This document shows, piece after piece, positions 1-4,817 of a stretch of DNA of 5,697 nt. The first letter of the stretch is position 1. Each line of letters begins with the position of its first letter. The stretch lies in assembly GCA_016875255.1 (NCBI GenBank), contig VGRU01000226.1, forward strand, positions 1 to 5,697, written 5' to 3'. The position numbers and the translations under genes were made by a program. The stretch comes from Deltaproteobacteria bacterium. Lineage in GTDB: Bacteria; Desulfobacterota; BSN033; UBA1163. Under the pieces are notes generated by a model. It was not told the origin of the DNA. It saw only the letters and a list, made by a program, of their open reading frames with translations, and did not search any database.

Positions 1-474
1 TTAAGCTTTATACTTAAAATCGTCCGGGTTGAGCTTTTCAAGCCAGTCTTTCAACTGATCGCCTTCTTTTTCAAAATCGATGGTCCTCGCCTTTTCGATC
101 ACATCATCCGAGACAAAGATCGGCGCATCCACGGAAAGGGCAATGGCAATGGCATCGCTGGGCCGGGAGTCGATCACGATCTCCTCCCCTCTCCGATTGA
201 GGTGAATCAAGGCATAGTAGGTGCTCTCCTTCAAGTCATTGACCACGATCTTCATCACTTGAGATTCAAGGGTGCTCAGCACACGATGGATCAGATCGTG
301 GGTCATAGGGCGATGAGAGTCGATTTTTTTCAATTTCATGGCGATCGCATTTGCCTCGAACGGTCCGATCCAGATGGGAAGCCCTGTCTTATTGGCCAGG
401 TCCATCAAAAGGACGACAAATCCATTTGATGTGGAATCGAATGTCAAAAACTTCACCTTCATCTCGACTAACAT
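1..474 (-). CDS. Bifunctional nuclease family protein (DUF151)
   Basis: A 157-residue protein that covers the whole bifunctional nuclease/DUF151 domain. Recognisable family blocks are PIWIGPFEANAIA (about 33-45), RPMTHDL (55-61), the VVNDLKESTYYALIHL strand region (77-92) and the signature DSRPSDAIAIAL (102-113), followed by PIFVSDDV (118-125). The C-terminal tail is short and charged, as in stand-alone bacterial members such as the Thermotoga maritima TM0160 type. Members have been reported with DNase/RNase activity, but the cellular role is unsettled and no classical nuclease catalytic motif can be read here. The protein has no signal peptide or membrane segment, so it is presumably cytoplasmic. 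The start at 474 is preferred over the internal Met at residue 5 because AAAGGAG lies six bases upstream of it. It follows the release-factor-like gene after a 146-base spacer containing repeats. Its TAA stop is the first three bases of the window, so the gene is complete. Family call is firm; biochemical function is not. Confidence 0.93.
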   Translation of the reverse strand: MLVEMKVKFLTFDSTSNGFVVLLMDLANKTGLPIWIGPFEANAIAMKLKKIDSHRPMTHDLIHRVLSTLESQVMKIVVNDLKESTYYALIHLNRRGEEIVIDSRPSDAIAIALSVDAPIFVSDDVIEKARTIDFEKEGDQLKDWLEKLNPDDFKYKA

Positions 475-480
475 CCTTTT

Positions 481-487
481 CTCCTTT
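481..487 (-). promoter_or_regulatory. Ribosome binding site of the DUF151 gene
   Basis: AAAGGAG on the minus strand, six bases before the ATG at 474-472. It decides the start: the alternative in-frame ATG four codons later has only GAG directly abutting it. Confidence 0.7.
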
Positions 488-527
488 GATTGACTTTGAT
501 TGACGAAACGGTGTTGTCATTTGTCAT
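484..527. repeat. Short tandem duplications upstream of the DUF151 gene
   Basis: Two perfect tandem duplications lie side by side. CTTTGATTGA occurs at 484-493 and again at 494-503 (10-base period), and TTGTCAT at 514-520 and 521-527 (7-base period). The first copy of the 10-mer overlaps the ribosome binding site of the downstream gene. No convincing -35/-10 pair is visible in this stretch. The 7-base unit matches the period of the larger arrays around pdxJ. Confidence 0.6.
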
Positions 528-530
528 GCG

Positions 531-588
531 CCCTTCGACACACTCAGGACGAACGGCGTTCAGGACAGGCTTCTCGAACCATGAACGG
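531..588. repeat. REP-like palindromic intergenic element
   Basis: The spacer holds two adjacent imperfect inverted repeats. CCCTTCG (531-537) can pair with CGAACGG (550-556) with one mismatch across a 12-base loop, and GTTC (558-561) pairs with GAAC (576-579). TCAGGAC is repeated directly at 544-550 and 560-566, and GAACGG at 551-556 and 583-588. The wording, CCTTCGAC..CTCAGGACGAACGG followed by CAGGCTTCTCGAACC, resembles dispersed palindromic elements that I recall in intergenic regions of many environmental bacterial genomes. It lies between two genes on the same strand and has no coding potential. Copy number elsewhere in this genome cannot be seen from the window. Confidence 0.55.
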
Positions 589-620
589 AATTACGGCACA
601 GTCTCCGACAGCGAGCGGGT

Positions 621-1766
621 TTAACGAAATCTCAGGGAGGCTCCCACGCCCTCTTTTTCCTTCAGAGCGAGATTTTCTTCGACCCATTTGACCTCTCCGT
701 CCTGACGAAGAACCGATCGCGTCATTGCCTCTCCCAGGTCAATCTCCCGGGTGTCTCCTTTGCAAAAAGGACAGGAGGCTGAAGGATGACCCGCTGGATG
801 GATGAGCACGAGTGAGCCGCATTGAGCGCAACTCCCTCCGGGAAGGCTGAACGAGGCGAGGAGATAAAGGGTTTGAATCTGCCCTTTGTTTAAGGCCTCC
901 AATGTTCCATCCAGGCCAAAGGCGGCCCGTCCTCTCTGAGAGGCTTTCTCTTTCAACTCCTCGATTTGCCGGGAAGCCTCTTCCTTCTCTCTCTCGAAGA
1001 GGCGCTCAAAAATTCGCCTTAACACCCTGGAGCGCTCCTCGGAAAAGTCCATGGAGAAGGCATCTGTGATCTGCTGTTTGACCCGTTCGGGAAGGAAGCT
1101 CTTAAAATTGGCAAGGGTCCGATCCTGGCCGATGAGAACCACTCTTTTCCACTTTCCCGTATCAAAGAGATCCGTCAGTTGCTCGGAGACCTCCTTGTGG
1201 TGTTTATTCATATGATCCCGGATGTGGCGCTGGTATCTCATTTGAGCCCAGCCTCCCTGATCATGACGGCCCGGGACATAACTCTCAATGGAGGATTCTG
1301 CCAATAATCCCTCAAGAGAGATCTCAAAGAGTTTGGCCGAATCGGTCTCCACCATAACGGCGAGCGTGTCCTGATACTGGGAAGAAAGCCGCACAAGAGG
1401 CCTGAGGACCGGCAGGCCGGAGAGAAAAAATTCGTTTTCGAATGGCATGATCGAAGGGTAGGTCAGGAATGTGTTGGCGGCGCTACAGGAGAAGATGGCG
1501 ATTCCATCGATCCCTTCGTCGTGGGAACGGCGGACCAATCCTTCAACAAACCTTTCAATCTGTTCTTGATCCTCAGGATAGGCCTTTTGCCAATCCTCTT
1601 TTTCTCTGATCCGGTCAATCCCTTTCTTCAGTTGATTCTTTACAAAGAGGCGAATGCGCTCTCTCTGCTGTTCAGAGTCCCACCGGGTATTGAGATAGAG
1701 AGAGAAAAAAGGGTAAGGCCCCTCCTCGATGCGGGCGAGTTTTCTGACCTCGTTCCTCATCTCCAT
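621..1766 (-). CDS. aeRF1/Vms1-like bacterial release-factor family protein with zinc ribbon
   Basis: A 381-residue soluble protein that I assign to the bacterial archaeo-eukaryotic release factor-like (baeRF/VLRF1) group. Visible parts in order: an N-terminal domain with SLYLNTR (22-28); a middle domain with HDQGGWAQMRYQR (168-180), which aligns with the eRF1 GGQSALRFAR segment so that the catalytic Gln position is Trp173 while Q175 completes a Gly-x-x-Q pattern like that of Vms1/ANKZF1; a charged, probably coiled stretch (about 242-280); then an L7Ae-like segment AFGLDGTLEALNKGQIQTLYLL (282-303, typical of eRF1 domain 3). A zinc ribbon with C313, C316, C332 and C335 follows, as in archaeal aRF1. 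The C-terminus EGVGASLRF echoes the GGIAAILRY ending of aRF1/Pelota. No NIKS-type stop-codon-reading motif is evident, so rescue or peptidyl-tRNA hydrolysis is a better guess than normal termination. Start: GGAG sits five bases before the ATG at 1766; Met3 has it abutting. Function is inferred from family only. Confidence 0.82.
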   Translation of the reverse strand: MEMRNEVRKLARIEEGPYPFFSLYLNTRWDSEQQRERIRLFVKNQLKKGIDRIREKEDWQKAYPEDQEQIERFVEGLVRRSHDEGIDGIAIFSCSAANTFLTYPSIMPFENEFFLSGLPVLRPLVRLSSQYQDTLAVMVETDSAKLFEISLEGLLAESSIESYVPGRHDQGGWAQMRYQRHIRDHMNKHHKEVSEQLTDLFDTGKWKRVVLIGQDRTLANFKSFLPERVKQQITDAFSMDFSEERSRVLRRIFERLFEREKEEASRQIEELKEKASQRGRAAFGLDGTLEALNKGQIQTLYLLASFSLPGGSCAQCGSLVLIHPAGHPSASCPFCKGDTREIDLGEAMTRSVLRQDGEVKWVEENLALKEKEGVGASLRFR

Positions 1767-1771
1767 AAACG

Positions 1772-1775
1772 CTCC
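1772..1775 (-). promoter_or_regulatory. Ribosome binding site of the release-factor-like gene
   Basis: GGAG on the minus strand, five bases before the ATG at 1766-1764. It supports the first of two closely spaced in-frame ATG codons, the second being two codons downstream. Confidence 0.55.
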
Positions 1776-1832
1776 AAATTGAGTGATTTCAGCCTGTGAA
1801 AATACAAAATTTGTAACACGCCAGCCTCGATA

Positions 1833-1854
1833 GGCGGGGTTTTTTAACCCCGCC
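1833..1854. repeat. Perfect 9-bp GC-rich hairpin (possible terminator or REP)
   Basis: GGCGGGGTT (1833-1841) is perfectly complementary to AACCCCGCC (1846-1854) with a four-base loop. It lies 42 bases past the nnr stop codon and 66 bases before the next start, so it is well placed to separate nnr from the release-factor-like gene. However, no U-tract follows it on the minus strand: the bases after the stem read tatcgaggctgg. It is therefore not a canonical intrinsic terminator; it may instead be a dispersed palindrome or an RNA-stabilising 3' structure. A further A/T palindrome, TACAAA-A-TTTGTA, lies at 1803-1815. I saw no convincing promoter for the downstream gene in the rest of this 130-base spacer. 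Confidence 0.6.
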
Positions 1855-1896
1855 CTGTCCCCAAAATCCTAACAGACTCCTGCAAGAGAATCAAAC

Positions 1897-3441
1897 TTAC
1901 CTCTGGAGAAGAGCAGGGATCTTCCGGATAAGGTCTGTGGCCATGAGAGATTTTTCACCTAATTCCCGGGCCACCTCATCCCCTGCCAACCCGTGGAGAT
2001 AGACGGAAGCCTGAAGAGATGAGAGAAGGTCGAATCCCTGACAGACCAGACCGCCCATCATCCCGCTCAGCACATCGCCCGTTCCTCCGGTTGCCAGCCC
2101 TGAATTGCCCGTAGGGTTGATGTAAACTTCCCCCTTGGGAGTGACGATGAGGGTGCGATATCCTTTGAGGATGAGATGGGCATGGCTGGATTGAGAGAAA
2201 TTTTTACAAATTCCGACGCGATTCTCCTGGACTTCCTTAACCGTGGAATGGACCAGTCTGGCCATCTCTCCGGGATGGGGCGTTAGGACAATCGACCGGT
2301 TGGAGGTTGGAAGAATCTTGGGTTGTGCGGCCAGCGCGTTCAGCCCATCCGCATCGATGATGATGGGAAGGTCGATCGTTTTGATCAGCTTAAGAATGAG
2401 CGATTGGGTCTCTTTAAACGTTCCGAGGCCAGGCCCGATCACAACAGCCTTCTTATTTTCACAAAGCCTGAGGATGGAGTTGAAGGCCCTCAGGCTGAGC
2501 GTCTGTTTAGGAGTTTCAGGAAGGGGCTCGGTCATCACCTCGGTTAATTTCATTTCCATTATGGCATTCAAGCTCTTCGGGATGGCAAGGGTGACCAGTC
2601 CTGCTCCCATCCTGAGCGCAGCCTCACAGACCATGGCGGCCGCTCCGGTCTTTCCCACCGAACCGGCAATCACGAGCAGATGGCCATAATCTCCCTTATG
2701 GGTGTCCGGACGTCTGGGGACGGAGAGGAACTGCCGGATGTCCTCCTCCTCAAGCAGATGAGCCTGAATCTTCTCCTCTTCCACCAGATTTTTTGGAATG
2801 CCAATGTCGATCACTTTCAGTGTTCCGGCATAATCCGTTCCCGGCGAGAGAAGGAGTCCGATTTTTGGCAAGCCGAAGGTGACGGTAAGGGTGGCCCGCA
2901 CCGCTGTCCCGAGCGGTTTGCCCGTGTTGGCATTCAGACCGGAGGGAATATCAATGGAGACAATGGGCTTCTGAAGGGTATTGAGATGGTCAATGACCTC
3001 CCTGTAATAACCTCTCACCTCGGCGTCGAGGCCTGTCCCGAAAATGGCATCGATCAGGAGATCTGCCTTCTCCACATCCCTCTTCACCTTCTGATAATCC
3101 TTTGTGGAAGGAACCGGGATGATCTCTCCCTTCATGCGGTGGAGGATGTAATGGTTCGTTTCCGCATCCCCTCTGAGCGACTTCGGATCGGTCAGAAGGA
3201 TGACCTTGACCGGTATCCTCCGATTCATCAGGTGCCTGGCGATCACAAAACCGTCTCCTCCGTTGTTTCCTTTTCCGGCGATGATCACCACCCTCTTTTT
3301 CCGGAGGTCAGGGAAAGAGGCCAGAATGGTCTCTGCGGCTCCCCTGCCTGCGTTCTCCATCAGGAGGATTCCCGGAATCCGGTAGGTTTCGATTGCCTTA
3401 CGATCCAGTTCCTGCATCTGTTCAGCGGTCGCTACTTTCAT
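1897..3441 (-). CDS. nnr: Bifunctional NAD(P)H-hydrate epimerase / ADP-dependent NAD(P)H-hydrate dehydratase
   Basis: A 514-residue fusion that repairs hydrated nicotinamide cofactors: the N-terminal YjeF_N domain epimerises R-NAD(P)HX to S-NAD(P)HX, and the C-terminal ribokinase-like domain dehydrates S-NAD(P)HX back to NAD(P)H using ADP. The epimerase half (about 1-225) shows GKGNNGGDGFVIARHL (56-71), DAIFGTGL (131-138) with the expected catalytic Asp131, and SIDIPSGLN (162-170). The dehydratase half (about 235-514) shows HKGDYGHLLVIAGS (248-261), IGPGLGT (335-341), DADGLNAL (363-370), LTPHPGEM (386-393), LKGYRT (425-430) and GGTGD (452-456), whose Asp456 is the expected active-site residue. 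Length is normal for the fused bacterial form. The start MKVATAEQMQELD is typical, and AGAGGA lies six bases upstream, inside the end of acpS, with which the gene overlaps by 20 bases. That argues for co-transcription and probable translational coupling. The enzyme is cytoplasmic, and no key motif is missing. Confidence 0.97.
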   Translation of the reverse strand: MKVATAEQMQELDRKAIETYRIPGILLMENAGRGAAETILASFPDLRKKRVVIIAGKGNNGGDGFVIARHLMNRRIPVKVILLTDPKSLRGDAETNHYILHRMKGEIIPVPSTKDYQKVKRDVEKADLLIDAIFGTGLDAEVRGYYREVIDHLNTLQKPIVSIDIPSGLNANTGKPLGTAVRATLTVTFGLPKIGLLLSPGTDYAGTLKVIDIGIPKNLVEEEKIQAHLLEEEDIRQFLSVPRRPDTHKGDYGHLLVIAGSVGKTGAAAMVCEAALRMGAGLVTLAIPKSLNAIMEMKLTEVMTEPLPETPKQTLSLRAFNSILRLCENKKAVVIGPGLGTFKETQSLILKLIKTIDLPIIIDADGLNALAAQPKILPTSNRSIVLTPHPGEMARLVHSTVKEVQENRVGICKNFSQSSHAHLILKGYRTLIVTPKGEVYINPTGNSGLATGGTGDVLSGMMGGLVCQGFDLLSSLQASVYLHGLAGDEVARELGEKSLMATDLIRKIPALLQR

Positions 3442-3823
3442 CGTCTTTCCTCTCTAATAGGACATGCGCCACGGCGAATGGTCGGTCGTGGGAAAGGGTG
3501 AGAAAGGTCCTCTCGATCCGATGGGTTTGAAGAACCTCTCTGGCTCTTCGATGGAGGGAGAGCAGGGGTTTTCCCATGGGATCGTTCTCCACCTCGATAT
3601 CCGTCCACTGAATTCCATTTCGAAGCCCTGAGCCGATTGCCTTTAAAAACGCCTCCTTCGCGGCGAACCGGATGGCGAAACATTCCGGGGGACGCCCCAT
3701 TCGTTGACACCGGGAGATTTCCCGCTCCGTATAAACCCGTTCCAGGAAGCGGTCTCCCCAGCGTTCCATCAATCCATTAATCCGTTCAATGTTAACGATG
3801 TCGATGCCTGTGCCAAAGATCAT
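3422..3823 (-). CDS. acpS: Holo-[acyl-carrier-protein] synthase
   Basis: A 133-residue enzyme that transfers 4'-phosphopantetheine from coenzyme A to a serine of apo-acyl carrier protein, activating it for fatty acid synthesis. The AcpS-type phosphopantetheinyl transferase signatures are both present: the N-terminal GTGIDIV (4-10), with Mg-binding Asp8, and FAAKEAFLKA (53-62), with Mg-binding Glu57 and Lys61. The C-terminal LTLSHDRPFAVAHVLLE (107-123) is the usual last strand pair. Length is normal for the family. The ATG at 3823 gives the canonical start MIFGTGIDIV, but the ribosome binding region is odd: GGAAG directly abuts the ATG with no spacer, because a heptanucleotide array fills the leader. 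The gene lies 110 bases after pdxJ and overlaps nnr by 20 bases. The pdxJ-acpS-nnr neighbourhood is a common bacterial arrangement. Identity is secure; translation efficiency from this leader is uncertain. Confidence 0.96.
   Translation of the reverse strand: MIFGTGIDIVNIERINGLMERWGDRFLERVYTEREISRCQRMGRPPECFAIRFAAKEAFLKAIGSGLRNGIQWTDIEVENDPMGKPLLSLHRRAREVLQTHRIERTFLTLSHDRPFAVAHVLLERKDDESSDR
3448..3453 (-). promoter_or_regulatory. nnr ribosome binding site inside the acpS coding end
   Basis: AGAGGA on the minus strand, six bases before the nnr ATG at 3441-3439. It lies within the last codons of acpS, so ribosomes finishing acpS pass over the nnr initiation site. This supports translational coupling of the two genes. 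Confidence 0.7.
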
Positions 3824-3826
3824 CTT

Positions 3827-3861
3827 CCAATTTCGGATTTCGGAATGCGAATTTCGGAATG
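3827..3861. repeat. Heptanucleotide array in the acpS leader
   Basis: Five consecutive 7-base units on the plus strand: CCAATTT, CGGATTT, CGGAATG, CGAATTT, CGGAATG. The array starts three bases from the acpS start codon and occupies the place of its ribosome binding region. Its units are roughly the reverse complement of the array at 3903-3937, so together they can form an imperfect long-range hairpin; for example CGGAATGCG at 3841-3849 pairs exactly with CGCATTCCG at 3907-3915. Confidence 0.7.
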
Positions 3862-3875
3862 AATAAGCGAAATTC
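3849..3875. repeat. Perfect 8-bp inverted repeat in the pdxJ-acpS spacer
   Basis: GAATTTCG (3849-3856) and CGAAATTC (3868-3875) are exact reverse complements separated by 11 bases. On the plus strand five T residues follow, but no plus-strand gene ends here, and on the minus strand no T-tract follows. It is better seen as part of the repeat-derived fold than as a terminator for pdxJ. Confidence 0.5.
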
Positions 3876-3902
3876 TTTTTAGTCTTTTAAACTTTTTCAT
3901 TT

Positions 3903-3937
3903 ATTCCGCATTCCGCAATCCACACTCCGCAATCTAT
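3903..3937. repeat. Heptanucleotide array running into the pdxJ stop codon
   Basis: Five consecutive 7-base units on the plus strand: ATTCCGC, ATTCCGC, AATCCAC, ACTCCGC, AATCTAT. The consensus is roughly A-N-TCCGC, with the last unit decayed. The final unit contains the pdxJ stop codon (TAG at 3936-3934 on the minus strand), so the array begins where coding ends. Confidence 0.7.
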
Positions 3938-4650
3938 TTTTTAATGAGCGCAATCATCTCTCTCACGGCCCGGTCCAACCCCACCAGAACGGCGCGGGCG
4001 ATGATGCTGTGCCCTATATTGAGTTCCTCAATCTCCTTGACCTCTGCGATTCGGCGCACATTGACATAGTTAAGGCCGTGACCGGCGGCGATCCGCAGAT
4101 TCCTCCGGCCCGCCTCTCCCACCGCATCGAGAATCCTTTTTAATTCTTCATCAGCCCGGGCAGAGGTCTTTGCCTCGCAATAGTGACCGGTATGGATTTC
4201 AATGGCTTCTGCTTCAACTTCCTCAGAAGCCTTGATCTGATTCCTGTCGGGATCGACGAAAAGGCTGACAGGAATGTTTCCCCTTCGAAGCTGCTGGATC
4301 GCCTTTTTGAGGGAACGGAAGTTTTTTACGACATCGAGCCCTCCCTCAGTCGTTAACTCTTCTCTTTTCTCAGGGACCAGGGTGACGATGTCAGGTTTTG
4401 TCGCAAGGGCAATTCCGATCATCTCCTCTGTGGCGGCCATCTCAAGGTTGAGTTGGATCTGGACGATTTCTCTCAGGATGCGGAGGTCCCGGTCCTGAAT
4501 ATGACGCCGGTCCTCTCTCAGATGGCAGACAATGCCGTCCGCGCCAGCTAGTTCGACGATGGATGCGGCTGTGACAGGGTCCGGATAAGCCACTCCTCTT
4601 GCCTGCCTCACCGTAGCGACATGGTCAATATTGACTCCAAGCCTCGTCAT
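3934..4650 (-). CDS. pdxJ: Pyridoxine 5'-phosphate synthase
   Basis: A 238-residue TIM-barrel enzyme that condenses 1-deoxy-D-xylulose 5-phosphate with 3-amino-2-oxopropyl phosphate to give pyridoxine 5'-phosphate, the ring-closing step of the DXP-dependent vitamin B6 route. The family landmarks are intact: [16 protein letters not shown] (4-19), HLREDRRHI (43-51) with His43, Arg45 and His50, NLEMA with Glu70, [14 protein letters not shown] (91-104), FVDPD (131-135), EIHTGHY around 151-157, AAGHGLNY with His191 and the C-terminal [10 protein letters not shown] (211-220). Length matches bacterial PdxJ. A strong AGGAGG lies four bases before the ATG. The gene lies between folP (166-base spacer) and acpS (110-base spacer), both spacers full of 7-base repeats. 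The enzyme is cytoplasmic. Its presence implies a DXP-dependent B6 pathway, with pdxA elsewhere in the genome. Confidence 0.98.
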   Translation of the reverse strand: MTRLGVNIDHVATVRQARGVAYPDPVTAASIVELAGADGIVCHLREDRRHIQDRDLRILREIVQIQLNLEMAATEEMIGIALATKPDIVTLVPEKREELTTEGGLDVVKNFRSLKKAIQQLRRGNIPVSLFVDPDRNQIKASEEVEAEAIEIHTGHYCEAKTSARADEELKRILDAVGEAGRRNLRIAAGHGLNYVNVRRIAEVKEIEELNIGHSIIARAVLVGLDRAVREMIALIKK

Positions 4651-4654
4651 GCTT

Positions 4655-4660
4655 CCTCCT
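4655..4660 (-). promoter_or_regulatory. Strong ribosome binding site of pdxJ
   Basis: AGGAGG, the full consensus, on the minus strand and four bases before the ATG at 4650-4648. It lies just past the end of the heptanucleotide array in the leader, unlike the leader of acpS, where the array displaces the site. Confidence 0.75.
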
Positions 4661-4663
4661 CGA

Positions 4664-4705
4664 AATTGTCAATTTACAATTGGCTATTAGCCATCAGCTA
4701 TTAGC
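4664..4705. repeat. Heptanucleotide-periodic array in the pdxJ leader
   Basis: Read on the minus strand from 4705, six 7-base units follow without interruption: GCTAATA, GCTGATG, GCTAATA, GCCAATT, GTAAATT, GACAATT. The units share a leading G and a central or trailing AAT. The stretch also contains small inverted repeats: TGGCT/AGCCA at 4681-4693, and AATTGT (4664-4669) with ACAATT (4676-4681). Next to it are two A-tracts on the minus strand (eight at 4706-4713 and seven at 4722-4728). The array ends three bases short of the pdxJ AGGAGG. Confidence 0.6.
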
Positions 4706-4761
4706 TTTTTTTTCCAAGATGTTTTTTTACCAACTCCTGGTTCTACCTTTAGATATTCTTA

Positions 4762-4817
4762 AACTCCGAACTCCGAACTCTTTACTCATAACTCTAAACT
4801 CTAAACTCTTAACTCCT
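4762..4817. repeat. Tandem heptanucleotide array, eight units, abutting folP
   Basis: Eight uninterrupted 7-base units on the plus strand: AACTCCG twice, AACTCTT, TACTCAT, AACTCTA twice, AACTCTT and AACTCCT. The core ACTC is invariant and the remaining positions vary. On the transcribed strand the unit reads roughly NNGAGTT. The last base of the array is the first plus-strand base of the folP stop codon, so the repeat starts exactly where coding ends. A 7-base unit shifts frame on every copy change, which fits its confinement to non-coding DNA. It resembles the short heptanucleotide repeats known from cyanobacteria in form only. Confidence 0.85.

Noticed and set aside
500..691. Plus-strand 63-codon open frame across the 475-620 spacer
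   Set aside because: It spans the REP-like element and then runs antisense to the release-factor-like gene. No ribosome binding site or homologous motif was seen.
1521..1799. Plus-strand 92-codon open frame
   Set aside because: Antisense to the 5' part of the release-factor-like gene, with no recognisable motif.
1767..1832. Possible promoter upstream of the release-factor-like gene (A/T-rich stretch at 1796-1820)
   Set aside because: No -35/-10 pair with acceptable spacing and sequence could be made out; the A/T content comes mainly from one palindrome.
2680..3501. Long open frame on the plus strand, 273 codons
   Set aside because: It lies antisense to nnr and the end of acpS, whose protein motifs are unmistakable. 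Its translation shows no recognisable domain and it is a typical shadow frame.
3827..3937. CRISPR-like or phage-attachment repeats near acpS
   Set aside because: Units are 7 bases, degenerate and directly adjacent with no spacers, and there are no cas or integrase genes in the window.
4706..4713. Run of eight T on the plus strand after AGCT-ATT-AGCT, resembling an intrinsic terminator
   Set aside because: The stem is only four base pairs and no plus-strand gene precedes it. On the minus strand the run becomes A, which is the wrong side for terminating folP.
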